The notes beneath the pieces are model-generated. The model had not been told where the DNA came from, did not search any database, and was given only the letters and a program-made list of their open reading frames with translations. A stretch of DNA of 49,591 nt from Nocardioidaceae bacterium (GTDB taxonomy: Bacteria; Actinomycetota; Actinomycetes; Propionibacteriales; Nocardioidaceae). The position numbers were made by a program, and so were the translations under genes. Positions 14,242-23,601 of this stretch are shown here, piece by piece (position 1 is the first letter of the stretch; each line of letters begins with the position of its first letter). Location: assembly GCA_009780515.1 (NCBI GenBank), contig WQZX01000016.1, positions 1 to 49,591 of the forward strand. The letters run 5' to 3'.

Positions 14242-15825
14242 TCACCCGAGCAGCTGGCGCGCCAGCTCGGCGCTCGCGGGGTAGTCGACCTTGCTGACCG
14301 GGGTGCGCGGGACCTCGTCCACGAAGAGCAGGACCTTCGGCACCTTGTAGTTCGAGATCAACGCGCGGCAGTGGGTCCGCAGCGCCTCCTCGTCGACGTT
14401 CGAGCCCGGGCGCCGCTGGACCAGAGCGGTGACCTGCTGTCCCCAGCGCTCGTGCGGCGTGCCGACGACGACCGCGTCGAAGACGTCGTCGTGGCGCAGC
14501 AGCACCGCCTCGACCTCCTCGGGGTGGACCTTCTCGCCGCCGGTGTTGATGCAGACCGAGCCGCGGCCGAGGACGGTGATGGACCCGTCCGCCTCGAGCC
14601 GTGCGGCATCGCCGGGGATCGACCACCGCCTGCCGTCGATCTCCTTGAACGTCGCGGCGGTCTTGACGGGGTCCTTGTAGTAGCCGAGCGGGATCGCGCC
14701 CGAGCGGGCGAGCAGGCCCTCCTCTCCGACGGCGGCCGGTCTCAGGTCGGAGGTGAAGACCTGCACCGTCTCGCTGGCGTCGAACCTCGGTGCCCCGAGC
14801 GCGCCCTCGGACCCGTCGTCGACCCGCGACGCGGTGGCGCCGGACTCGGATGCGCCGTACGTGTCGAGGATGAACCGGCCGGGCAGCGCGCGGCGGATCT
14901 CCTCGCGGACCCCGTCGGAGAGCGGTGCGGCGCCGTTGGACACCGCCGCGAGCGAGGACAGGTCCCAGCGGTTCGGCTCGGCGATGATCGCCTCGGCGAC
15001 CGGCCTGCCCATCGCGTCGCCGAGGAAGGTCAGCGAGTTGACCCCCGCCTTCTCGACGAGGTCGAGGATGCCGGTCGCGGAGAAGCTCGGCTCGGTGTAG
15101 AGCGCGATGGTGTAGCCGGCTACGTGGCCGTTGCCCAGGATCCACTGGCTGCCGCCGTGCATCATCGGGCCGCAGGCCAGCAGCGTCATCGGGCTCTCGT
15201 TCGCCGCGGCCTCCCTGCCGAGGTCCTCCACCGAGGTGATCGGGGCATTGAAGCGCGCGGAGTTGAGGGCCGCGTGGATCACGTCGTCGTTGCGCCACAC
15301 CACGCCCTTGGGGTTGCCGGTGGTGCCGCCGGTGTAGAGGACGTAGTGGTCGCCGGGGCTGCGCTCGGCCCGGCGACCGTCGAGCTCGTGGTCGTCGGAG
15401 GCGGCGGCCAGTGCCTCGTCGTACTCGGGGCCGAGGGTGAGGATCCTGCGCAGCGCCGCCGGGTCCACGGCCCGTACGGCGTCGAGGTGCTCGGGCGCGA
15501 CGAGCGCCATCGTGCAGTCGGCGTTGTCGTAGAGGTAGGCGAGCTCGTCGTGGAGGTACTTGTAGTTGACGTTGATCGGCACCGCACGTGCCTTCATGCA
15601 GCCGTAGAGCGCGTCGACCCACTCGATCCGGTTGGCGGAGTGCACGGCGACGTGCTCGCCGGGCTGGAGGCCCAAGCCGATCAGGTGGTTCGCCAGCCGG
15701 GTGGCCCTCTCATCGACCTCGGCGTAGGTGTAGGACCGGTCCGTCGTGAGCACCGCGACGCGGTCGGGGATCGCGTCGGCCATGGTCTCGAGGACGTCGG
15801 CCAGGTTCAGCGGGCGGCTGCTCAT
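14242..15825 (-). CDS. acyl-CoA synthetase (FadD-like AMP-dependent ligase)
   Basis: A 527-aa ANL-superfamily enzyme that adenylates a carboxylic acid and transfers it to CoA. Motifs are the P-loop YTGGTTGNPKGVVW, the DTYGASESGA stretch, the hinge region SVCINTGGEKVHPEEVEAV, and the C-terminal catalytic lysine region RTPVSKVDYP. The expected acidic hinge residue within GRGS is not obvious, but the enzyme otherwise looks complete. The start MSSRPLNLADV at 15825 is 15 bases from an 18-bp palindromic operator of the AGAACnnGTTCT type, which it shares with the divergent OsmC gene. The substrate is unknown; such operators often mark fatty-acid or steroid catabolic genes. Confidence 0.9.
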   Translation of the reverse strand: MSSRPLNLADVLETMADAIPDRVAVLTTDRSYTYAEVDERATRLANHLIGLGLQPGEHVAVHSANRIEWVDALYGCMKARAVPINVNYKYLHDELAYLYDNADCTMALVAPEHLDAVRAVDPAALRRILTLGPEYDEALAAASDDHELDGRRAERSPGDHYVLYTGGTTGNPKGVVWRNDDVIHAALNSARFNAPITSVEDLGREAAANESPMTLLACGPMMHGGSQWILGNGHVAGYTIALYTEPSFSATGILDLVEKAGVNSLTFLGDAMGRPVAEAIIAEPNRWDLSSLAAVSNGAAPLSDGVREEIRRALPGRFILDTYGASESGATASRVDDGSEGALGAPRFDASETVQVFTSDLRPAAVGEEGLLARSGAIPLGYYKDPVKTAATFKEIDGRRWSIPGDAARLEADGSITVLGRGSVCINTGGEKVHPEEVEAVLLRHDDVFDAVVVGTPHERWGQQVTALVQRRPGSNVDEEALRTHCRALISNYKVPKVLLFVDEVPRTPVSKVDYPASAELARQLLG

Positions 15826-15840
15826 GGCGCGACTCTGCCA

Positions 15841-15858
15841 ACGAGAACATGTTCTCGT
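15841..15858. promoter_or_regulatory. 18-bp perfect palindromic operator between fadD-like and OsmC genes
   Basis: ACGAGAACATGTTCTCGT is a perfect palindrome centred 25 bp from the synthetase start and 36 bp from the OsmC start. The AGAACnnGTTCT core is typical of TetR-family lipid-metabolism repressors and resembles the 477-490 box. It could control both divergent genes. Confidence 0.7.
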
Positions 15859-15884
15859 CCAGGGATCCGGGGAAGACTGGGGGC

Positions 15885-16370
15885 GTGACTGAACACCACT
15901 ACTCGCTCGCGGTCACCTGGCAGGGCGACCGCGGCACCGGGACCAGCGGCTACCGCGACTACGGGCGCGACGTCGTGCTGCGGGCCGGCGACAAGCCGGA
16001 CCTCCTCGCGTCCGCCGACCCGACGTTCCGCGGGGACGCCGGCCGCTGGAACCCCGAGGAGCTCCTGGTCGCGGCGCTGAGCCAGTGCCACCTGCTGTCC
16101 TACCTCCACTCGGCCGTCCGCCACGGCATCGTCGTCACGGCGTACGACGACGAGCCGGTCGGCACCATGGAGCAGGTCGGCCAGGGCGGCCGGTTCACCT
16201 CGGTCGTCCTGCGCCCGCGCGTCACCGTCGCCGAGGAGTCGATGGTCGAGGTCGCGCGGTCGATCCACGGCGAGGCGAGCGAGAACTGCTTCATCGCCGC
16301 CTCGGTCGGCTTCCCGGTCACCCACGAGCCTCCGATGCCGCGCGTAGCGAGCGGTGCCAGACGGGCGTGA
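15885..16370 (+). CDS. OsmC/Ohr-family protein
   Basis: A 161-aa protein when started at GTG 15885 (VTEHHYSLAVTWQG); a frame extending to 15849 overlaps the operator and is not used. The family's first redox region appears as ALSQCHLLSYLHSA and the second as SENCFIAASVGFPV, giving the two cysteines of the OsmC/Ohr peroxidase pair. Such enzymes reduce organic hydroperoxides with dithiols. It is divergent from an acyl-CoA synthetase and may protect against fatty-acid hydroperoxides; that link is an inference from position only. Confidence 0.85.
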   Translation: MTEHHYSLAVTWQGDRGTGTSGYRDYGRDVVLRAGDKPDLLASADPTFRGDAGRWNPEELLVAALSQCHLLSYLHSAVRHGIVVTAYDDEPVGTMEQVGQGGRFTSVVLRPRVTVAEESMVEVARSIHGEASENCFIAASVGFPVTHEPPMPRVASGARRA

Positions 16371-16469
16371 CGGGAAGGCGCGCACGCGATGGCGGTCTGG
16401 CTGCACCATCGAGCGGGCGCAACGCCGCCAGCGCACCCGTGTGGCGCCGCGCAGTAGCGCGGCACCGGA

Positions 16470-16491
16470 GGCTCGTGGGTAGCCACGAGCC
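16470..16491 (+). terminator. hairpin downstream of the OsmC gene
   Basis: GGCTCGTGG (16470-16478) and CCACGAGCC (16483-16491) form a 9-bp perfect stem with loop GTAG, 100 bp after the OsmC stop. There is no T-tract, so termination is only a suggestion. The rest of 16371-16561 shows no gene. Confidence 0.45.
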
Positions 16492-16561
16492 GGAGACCCT
16501 CGTCGGCTGACCGCAACCGCGGCGTCGACGTCCGTTCAGGTGAACCTGGCACAAAGGTGAC

Positions 16562-17461
16562 ATGCCGCGCGTCCGCTCCGTCGTGATCTCCGCGGGCGCG
16601 GTGGCCGTCGGCCTCAGCCTCACCGCCGGAGGCGCCCGGGAGCTGCTGCGCCGCCAGGCGGCCATCGCCCGACGTGCCATCGGCAAGCCGCTTGGCGAGG
16701 AGGCGCCGTACGCCGACAGGACCTGGAAGGCGTCGTACGGCGACCGCATGGACCTCCTCATGCTCGGCGACTCGATCGCGGCGGGGCTGGGGGCCGAGCG
16801 GCGCAAGGACACGCTCGGCGCGCGGCTCGCGCGGGGCCTGGCCAAGCACCTGCACCGCGCCGTGCGGCTGCGGACCGCGGCGATCGTCGGCTCGGAGTCC
16901 TCGGCGCTGGGTCAGCAGATCGACAGCCTGCCGCACGACTACGTTCCCGACGTCGCGGTCATCGTCATCGGCGGCAACGACGTCACCCACCGGGTGCCGG
17001 TGGCGAAGTCCGTCGCCCATCTCGAGGAGGCGATCCGCCGGCTGCGTGCCCGCGGCGCCCAGGTGGTGGTCGGCACCTGTCCCGACCTCCGCGCGATCAG
17101 GCCGGTGCCGCAGCCGTTGCGGACCATCGGCTCGCGGCTCTCGCGCCAGCTCGCGGCCGCCCAGGCGCGGGCCGCGGTGGCGGGCGGCGCGCACGCCGTG
17201 TCGCTCGCCCACGTGGTCGGTCCGCTCTTCGTCGACGAGCCCGACCAGATGTTCAGCACCGACCGCTTCCACCCCAGCGCCCTGGGCTACAAGCGCACCG
17301 CCAAGGCGCTGCTGCCGTCGGTCCTGACCGCGCTCGGCATGCAGGACGAGGCGCCGTACGGACACCTCGTGCCGGACTCCCTCCCGGACCCCGCCGCCGG
17401 GTTCGTCGTGGAGCCCGTCGCCGAGCCCGCGGAGGACGCCGGTGAGGGGCCGGGCGGGTAG
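16562..17461 (+). CDS. SGNH/GDSL-family hydrolase
   Basis: A 299-aa esterase-like protein. The nucleophile block is LLMLGDSIAAGLGAE, the oxyanion Asn lies in VIVIGGNDVTH, and the C-terminal triad Asp/His is in STDRFHPSALGYK. An N-terminal hydrophobic stretch (VVISAGAVAVGLSLTAGG, about residues 7-24) without a clear cleavage site suggests a membrane anchor or signal peptide, placing the enzyme outside the membrane. The last 40 residues are acidic and Pro/Ala-rich. The substrate may be an envelope ester or lipid. It ends just before the groEL regulatory region. Confidence 0.88.
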   Translation: MPRVRSVVISAGAVAVGLSLTAGGARELLRRQAAIARRAIGKPLGEEAPYADRTWKASYGDRMDLLMLGDSIAAGLGAERRKDTLGARLARGLAKHLHRAVRLRTAAIVGSESSALGQQIDSLPHDYVPDVAVIVIGGNDVTHRVPVAKSVAHLEEAIRRLRARGAQVVVGTCPDLRAIRPVPQPLRTIGSRLSRQLAAAQARAAVAGGAHAVSLAHVVGPLFVDEPDQMFSTDRFHPSALGYKRTAKALLPSVLTALGMQDEAPYGHLVPDSLPDPAAGFVVEPVAEPAEDAGEGPGG

Positions 17462-17471
17462 CGTCTGCTGC

Positions 17472-17497
17472 TTGCACTCGCCTAGGCCGAGTGCTAA
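17472..17497 (+). promoter_or_regulatory. CIRCE operator (HrcA site) of groEL
   Basis: TTGCACTC, nine bases, then GAGTGCTAA matches the CIRCE consensus TTAGCACTC-N9-GAGTGCTAA. TTGCAC (17472-17477) and TAAACA (17495-17500) are spaced 17 bp and may be the -35 and -10, so HrcA binding would cover the promoter. Confidence 0.88.
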
Positions 17498-17506
17498 ACA
17501 TGAGGC

Positions 17507-17530
17507 TGGCACTCGTAGCATGAGAGTGAC
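17507..17530 (+). promoter_or_regulatory. second, degenerate CIRCE element
   Basis: TGGCACTC, nine bases, then GAGTGAC lies 10 bp after the first CIRCE and keeps the 9-base spacer. The right arm differs from consensus at its end. Paired CIRCE elements are common ahead of actinobacterial groEL genes. Confidence 0.7.
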
Positions 17531-17644
17531 AACACCGGACCGGTGGCGTTGAGGATCAGACGAGCGGCGAGAAAGGGTTCGCCGGGCGGCTGGTCCGGCC
17601 GTCGCGGGCAGCCCATCGGACCGGTCCCACGAACGCACCTGTGA

Positions 17645-19297
<1,653 letters not shown>

Positions 19298-19338
19298 CCG
19301 CCTTCGTGCGGACACAACCCGCACATCCCACGCATCAC

Positions 19339-19372
19339 CAGCAGGGCCCCTCGCCAGCGAGGGGCCCTGCTG
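19339..19372 (+). terminator. groEL terminator hairpin
   Basis: CAGCAGGGCCCCTCGC (19339-19354) and its complement (19357-19372) form a very stable G/C-rich stem starting 41 bp after the groEL stop. There is no T-tract, as is usual in high-GC actinobacteria. Confidence 0.75.
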
Positions 19373-19418
19373 CATCTCGGCGGGCGGCGGGGCGGCGGCG
19401 CGGCGGGGTCGTAGGGGC

Positions 19419-19476
19419 GTCGGGGTCGTGTGCCTGAGACATCGCTATGCCGATGTCTCAGGCACACGACCCCGAC
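19419..19476. repeat. 26-bp perfect-stem palindrome between groEL and the TauE-like gene
   Basis: The arms 19419-19444 and 19451-19476 are exact complements with loop CTATGC. Each arm contains GTGTGCCTGAGACATCG. The element lies between convergent genes, beyond the groEL terminator. Next to it, 19478-19530 is low-complexity with repeated CCGA units. The palindrome may terminate the TauE-like gene. Confidence 0.8.
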
Positions 19477-19536
19477 CCAGCCGACCGACCGACCGACCCC
19501 CACTGACCGACCTCCGCAGACCGACCGAGCGGGGGC

Positions 19537-20310
19537 TCAGGTCAACAGCATGATCAGCCCGACCGCCGTACCGACGACGACGATGGTCCAGCGGAGGACC
19601 TGGGGCGGGATCCGGCGTCCGTAGTGGGCGCCGATCCGCCCGCCGACCAGCGAGCCGGCAAGGATCAGCAGTGCGGCAGTCCACGCGACGTGGGTGAGCG
19701 CGATGAACAGCACCGCGGCGACCACGTTGACGATCCCGGCCAGCACGTTCTTGAGCGCGTTGAGCCTCTGGAGGTCGTCGTCCATGACCAGCCCCAGCAG
19801 CGCCATCAGGATGACGCCCTGAGCCGCGCCGAAGTAGCCGCCGTACACACCGGTGAGGAAGATCCCGACGTAGCCGGCGATGCCGAGGTGCTGGGTGCGT
19901 ACGCCGGCGAGCCGGCGCGCGATCCACGGCTGGGCCGCGATCAGCGCGCAGGCGAGCAGGATGAGCACCGGCACCACCGAGGCGAAGACGCTGCCGGGCA
20001 GGCGCAGGAGCAGGACGACCCCGACGATCGCGCCGAGCAGGGAGGCCGAGCCGAAGCCGAGCGCGCGTCGGCGCTGGCCCCTCAGCTCCCGGCGGTAGCC
20101 GAAGGTGCCGCTGATGGTGCCGCCGCAGATGCCGACGGTGTTGCTCACGTTGGCCACCACCGGCGAGTAGCCGACGGCGAGCAGCGTCGGGAAGGTCAGC
20201 AGCGAGCCGGAGCCGACGATCGTGTTCACCCCGCCGGCGACGACGCCTGCCGCGGTGACCGCGACCGCCTGGATGGGTGACACGGGCAAGGACTCTAGTG
20301 TCGCGGTCAC
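19537..20310 (-). CDS. TauE/SafE-family (DUF81) membrane permease
   Basis: An integral membrane protein of 257 aa from GTG 20310 (VTATLESLPVSPI). An in-frame TTG at 20334 and a GTG at 20283 are alternatives. About eight hydrophobic helices are visible, including AVAVTAAGVVAGGVNTIVGSG, the family's glycine-rich first repeat, and YVGIFLTGVYGGYFGAAQG, the second. Members export or import sulfite, sulfoacetate or related organosulfur anions; the substrate cannot be predicted here. It is divergent from the MoxR gene by 59 bp, so its promoter may be shared with the molybdenum-hydroxylase island. Confidence 0.85.
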   Translation of the reverse strand: MTATLESLPVSPIQAVAVTAAGVVAGGVNTIVGSGSLLTFPTLLAVGYSPVVANVSNTVGICGGTISGTFGYRRELRGQRRRALGFGSASLLGAIVGVVLLLRLPGSVFASVVPVLILLACALIAAQPWIARRLAGVRTQHLGIAGYVGIFLTGVYGGYFGAAQGVILMALLGLVMDDDLQRLNALKNVLAGIVNVVAAVLFIALTHVAWTAALLILAGSLVGGRIGAHYGRRIPPQVLRWTIVVVGTAVGLIMLLT

Positions 20311-20369
20311 TCGGCCGACCGCCCACCCGGCCAACCGCGGGCCAACGCGCGACGGCCTAGCCTGAGCGC

Positions 20370-21251
20370 ATGGACGACGGTGTGGCCGCCCTGGCCGACA
20401 GGTTGCGGGAGGTCGGCTACCTGGCCGACGACGACCTGGCGACCGTCGTCTTCCTGGCGCTGCGGATGGAGCGGCCGCTGTTGCTCGAGGGCGAGCCGGG
20501 GACGGGCAAGACCGCGCTCGCCGAGGCGCTGGCCGCGACGCTGGGCCGCCCGCTGATCCGGGTCCAGTGCTACGAGGGCATCGACTCGACGCAGGCCCTC
20601 TACGACTGGGACTTCCCGCGCCAGATCCTGCACCTCCGCGCGCTCGAGGCGCTCGGTCGCGACGGGGGAGACGGTGAGGTCGCCGAGCTCGAGAAGAGCC
20701 TGTACGACGAGCGGTTCCTGCTCGCGCGACCGGTGCTGACCGCCCTGCAGCAGAGCCCGAGCGTGCTGCTGGTCGACGAGGTCGACCGGGCCGACGACGA
20801 GTTCGAGGCGTTCCTGCTCGAGGTGCTCTCGACGTACCGCGTCACGATCCCGGAGCTCGGGACGGTGGCCGCGGCCCAGCCGCCGACGGTGGTGCTGACG
20901 TCCAACCGCACCCGCGAGCTGCACGACGCGCTGAAGCGTCGCTGCCTCTACCACTGGATCGACCACCCCGGCCTCGAGCGGGAGGTCGCGATCCTGCGCG
21001 AACGGGCGCCCGAGGTGAGCGCCGAGCTCGCGCGGCAGGTGGTGGGAGTCGTGCAGCAGCTCCGGGCCGGCGGCGACCTCCTCAAGCCACCGGGCGTGGC
21101 CGAGACGCTCGACTGGGCGCGGGCCCTGCACCACCTCGGCACCGCCGAGCTCGACGCCGAGACGGCCGCGCGCACGCTCGGCGCGCTGGTGAAGTACCGC
21201 GACGACGCCGAGCGCGTCCGGGCCGCGCTCGACCGGATGCTGACGCCGTGA
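20370..21251 (+). CDS. MoxR-family AAA+ ATPase (CoxD-like)
   Basis: A 293-aa ATPase. Walker A is GEPGTGKTAL (41-50), Walker B is SVLLVDEVDR (131-140), and sensor 1 is VVLTSNRTRELHDALKRRCLYHW. In CO-dehydrogenase clusters the homologue CoxD is needed with VWA partner CoxE to mature the Mo/Cu active site, so a remodelling role on the downstream hydroxylase is likely. The stop overlaps the GTG of the VWA gene by three bases, showing tight coupling. It is the first gene of the run MoxR, CoxE-like, XdhC-like, regulator, S-L-M, CoxG-like. Confidence 0.9.
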   Translation: MDDGVAALADRLREVGYLADDDLATVVFLALRMERPLLLEGEPGTGKTALAEALAATLGRPLIRVQCYEGIDSTQALYDWDFPRQILHLRALEALGRDGGDGEVAELEKSLYDERFLLARPVLTALQQSPSVLLVDEVDRADDEFEAFLLEVLSTYRVTIPELGTVAAAQPPTVVLTSNRTRELHDALKRRCLYHWIDHPGLEREVAILRERAPEVSAELARQVVGVVQQLRAGGDLLKPPGVAETLDWARALHHLGTAELDAETAARTLGALVKYRDDAERVRAALDRMLTP

Positions 21252-22381
21252 CCGTCCTCGAGCGCGGCGGCGACGAGATCCTGGTCGGATTCGCGACGGC
21301 GTTGCGTGAGGCGGGCGTGGCTGTGACGTCCGACCGCACGCGCTCCTACCTCGAGGCGACGGCGCTGCTGGGGGTGGCCGACCGTGAGGCCACGCGGTCG
21401 GCGGGACACGCGACGCTCTGCGCCGGGCCAGACGACCTCCACCGCCACGACCGGGTCTTCGAGGAGTGGTTCTCGACCGATACCGGTGGGGGCGCGCTCC
21501 GGGCCCGCCCGCGGCCAGCCGCCGCCTCGCCCCGGCTGCTGCCCGACGAGCTCCGCGACCACGCGCCGGGCGACGGCGACGTCGAGGAGCAGGACGCGGT
21601 GCACGCCGCCGCCAGCGCCCGCGAGGTGCTGCGGCAGCGCGACGTGGCGACGCTGAGCCCGGCGGAGCGCCGCGAGCTCGCGGCCATGTTCGCCACGCTG
21701 CCGGTCGTGCTGCCGCGGCGATCGGCCGCCCGTCGTACGCCGCAGCGGCGGGGCGAGGTCGACATGTCGCGGACGCTGCGCTCCAGCCTGCGGCGCCTCG
21801 GCGAGCCGGCCCGGATCGAGCGGCGGAGGCGCGGAAGCCGCGTCCGGCGAGTGGTGCTGCTCGTCGACGTGTCCGGCTCGATGAGCGGGTACGCCGACGC
21901 GCTGCTGCGCCTGGCCCACCGGGTCGTCACGGGAGCGCCGGGCGGGGCGGGGCGCGTCGAGGTCTTCAGCCTCGGCACCCGGCTGACCCGGCTGACGTCG
22001 GCGCTGCGGCTGCGTGACCCCGAGCGCGCGCTCGCCGCAGCCGGCGACGTCGTGCCGGACTGGTCGGGCGGCACCCGGCTGGGCGAGACGCTGCGGGCGT
22101 TCCTGCAGCGCTGGGGCCAGCGGGGGATGGCGCGAGGCTCGGTGGTGGTCGTGCTCAGCGACGGCTGGGAGCGCGGCGACCCGGCGCCGCTCGCGGATGC
22201 GATGGCGCGGCTCCACCTGCTGGCGCACCGGGTCGTCTGGGCCAACCCGCACCGCGGCAAGACCGGCTACGAGCCGATCCAGGGTGGCGTGGTCGCGGTG
22301 CTGCCGTACGTCGACGACTTCCTGGCCGGCCACTCGATGGCGACGTTCGCGGAGTTGATGGAGGTGTTGCGCAGTGCGTGA
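21248..22381 (+). CDS. VWA-domain CoxE-like protein
   Basis: A 377-aa protein with a basic, Arg-rich middle region and a C-terminal von Willebrand factor A domain. The metal-ion-dependent adhesion site reads LLVDVSGSMSGY with Asp207, followed by the conserved Thr of SGGTRLGETL and the Asp of VVVLSDGWERGDP. CoxE proteins partner with MoxR/CoxD ATPases in metal-centre maturation of molybdenum hydroxylases. It overlaps the MoxR gene at its start and the XdhC-like gene at its end (8 bases), so all three probably form one transcript. Confidence 0.88.
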   Translation: MTVLERGGDEILVGFATALREAGVAVTSDRTRSYLEATALLGVADREATRSAGHATLCAGPDDLHRHDRVFEEWFSTDTGGGALRARPRPAAASPRLLPDELRDHAPGDGDVEEQDAVHAAASAREVLRQRDVATLSPAERRELAAMFATLPVVLPRRSAARRTPQRRGEVDMSRTLRSSLRRLGEPARIERRRRGSRVRRVVLLVDVSGSMSGYADALLRLAHRVVTGAPGGAGRVEVFSLGTRLTRLTSALRLRDPERALAAAGDVVPDWSGGTRLGETLRAFLQRWGQRGMARGSVVVVLSDGWERGDPAPLADAMARLHLLAHRVVWANPHRGKTGYEPIQGGVVAVLPYVDDFLAGHSMATFAELMEVLRSA

Positions 22382-23570
22382 GGTGCTGCCCCAGCTGATG
22401 AAGTGGTGGGCGGCGGGGGAGACCGTCGGGATGGGCACGGTCGTCGCGACCTTCCGCTCGGCCCCGCGCCCGCCGGGCGCCTCGATGCTCGTCGGCCCCG
22501 ACGACTCCGCCGTCGGGTCCGTCTCCGGCGGCTGCGTCGAGGGCGCCGTCTACGAGCGCGCGCAGCAGGTCGTCGCCGACGGCCGGCCCGCGCTCGAGAG
22601 GTACGGCGTCTCCGACGACGACGCGTTCGCGGTCGGGCTCGCCTGCGGCGGCATCCTCGACGTGTACGTCGAGAAGGTCGATCGCGAGACCTTCCCCGAG
22701 CTCGGCGAGATCGCCGCCGACGTCGAGGCCGGCCGCCCGGTCGCGGTCGCGACCGTGGTCGAGCACCCCGATCCGGCGTACGTCGGGCGGCGGGCGGTCC
22801 TGCGGCCGACGGCGGTAGTCCCTGACGAAAAGCACCAGGATCCGGTCGGAAGTGGTGCTTTTCGTCAGGGACTGTCCGCGTCGCTGGGCAGCCCCCGCAT
22901 CGACGACGCCGTCCACGACGACGCCCTCGGCCTGCTCGCGACCGGTCACGACGGCACGCTGAGCTACGGCCCGGACGGCGAGCGCCGCGGTGAGGGGATG
23001 CGGGTGTTCGTGTGGGCGTTCGCGCCTGCGCCGCGGATGATCGTCTTCGGCGCGATCGACTTCGCTGCCGCGGTGGCACGTGTCGGGACCTTCCTCGGCT
23101 ACCGGGTGACGGTGTGCGACGCGCGGCCCGTGTTCGCCACGAGCTCGCGCTTCCCCGAGGCCGACGAGGTCGTCGTCGAGTGGCCGCACCGCTATCTCGC
23201 CGCCGAGCGCGAGGCGGGCGACATCGACGGCCGCACGGTGGTGGCGGTGCTGACCCACGACCCGAAGTTCGACGTGCCCGTGCTCGAGCAGGCCCTGCGG
23301 ATGCCCGAGCTGGCGTTCGTGGGGGCGATGGGGTCGCGGCGTACCCACGAGGACCGGATGCGGCGGCTGCGCGAGGCCGGCGTGACCGACGAGGAGCTCG
23401 ACCGGCTGTCCAGCCCGATCGGGCTCGATCTCGGCGCCCGCACCCCGGAGGAGACGGCGGTCAGCATCGCGGCCGAGATCATCGCGCGGCGATGGGGCGG
23501 GAGCGGCCATCCGCTAGGTGTCACCGAGGGCCGGATCCACGGCGTGGAGCAGGGCGCGACGACCACGTGA
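22374..23570 (+). CDS. XdhC/CoxI-family molybdenum-hydroxylase maturation factor carrying an in-frame palindrome
   Basis: A 398-aa protein. The N-terminal XdhC_CoxI domain shows GSVSGGCVEGAVYERA and GLACGGILDVYVE. The C-terminal Rossmann-like domain shows MIVFGAIDFAAAVARVGTFLGY and ELAFVGAMGSRRTHEDR. XdhC proteins bind molybdenum cofactor, help sulfurate it and load it into the large subunit, matching the neighbouring S-L-M genes. At about residues 148-167 a stretch (VVPDEKHQDPVGSGAFRQGL) is encoded by a 57-bp inverted repeat. It interrupts the linker between RRAVLRP and SLGSPRIDDAV, where homologues would be expected to have a short turn. The frame stays open, so the protein is probably still made. 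It starts at GTG 22374. Confidence 0.87.
   Translation: MREVLPQLMKWWAAGETVGMGTVVATFRSAPRPPGASMLVGPDDSAVGSVSGGCVEGAVYERAQQVVADGRPALERYGVSDDDAFAVGLACGGILDVYVEKVDRETFPELGEIAADVEAGRPVAVATVVEHPDPAYVGRRAVLRPTAVVPDEKHQDPVGSGAFRQGLSASLGSPRIDDAVHDDALGLLATGHDGTLSYGPDGERRGEGMRVFVWAFAPAPRMIVFGAIDFAAAVARVGTFLGYRVTVCDARPVFATSSRFPEADEVVVEWPHRYLAAEREAGDIDGRTVVAVLTHDPKFDVPVLEQALRMPELAFVGAMGSRRTHEDRMRRLREAGVTDEELDRLSSPIGLDLGARTPEETAVSIAAEIIARRWGGSGHPLGVTEGRIHGVEQGATTT
22817..22873. repeat. 57-bp palindromic element inside the xdhC-like coding sequence
   Basis: The arms 22817-22837 and 22853-22873 are exact 21-bp complements around a 15-base loop. Each arm holds CCTGACGAAAAGCAC or its complement, much richer in A than the flanking coding DNA. 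Total length is 57 bases, 19 codons, with no stop in the host frame. It looks like an inserted dispersed palindrome. Confidence 0.85.
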
Positions 23571-23601
23571 GCGGGGTCACGTTCGGTGCTAGCGTGACGA
23601 C

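Noticed and set aside
19478..19530. CCGA-rich tract as a microsatellite of special function
   Set aside because: The units are short and irregular, next to a palindrome and beyond both gene ends. It is best seen as low-complexity DNA.
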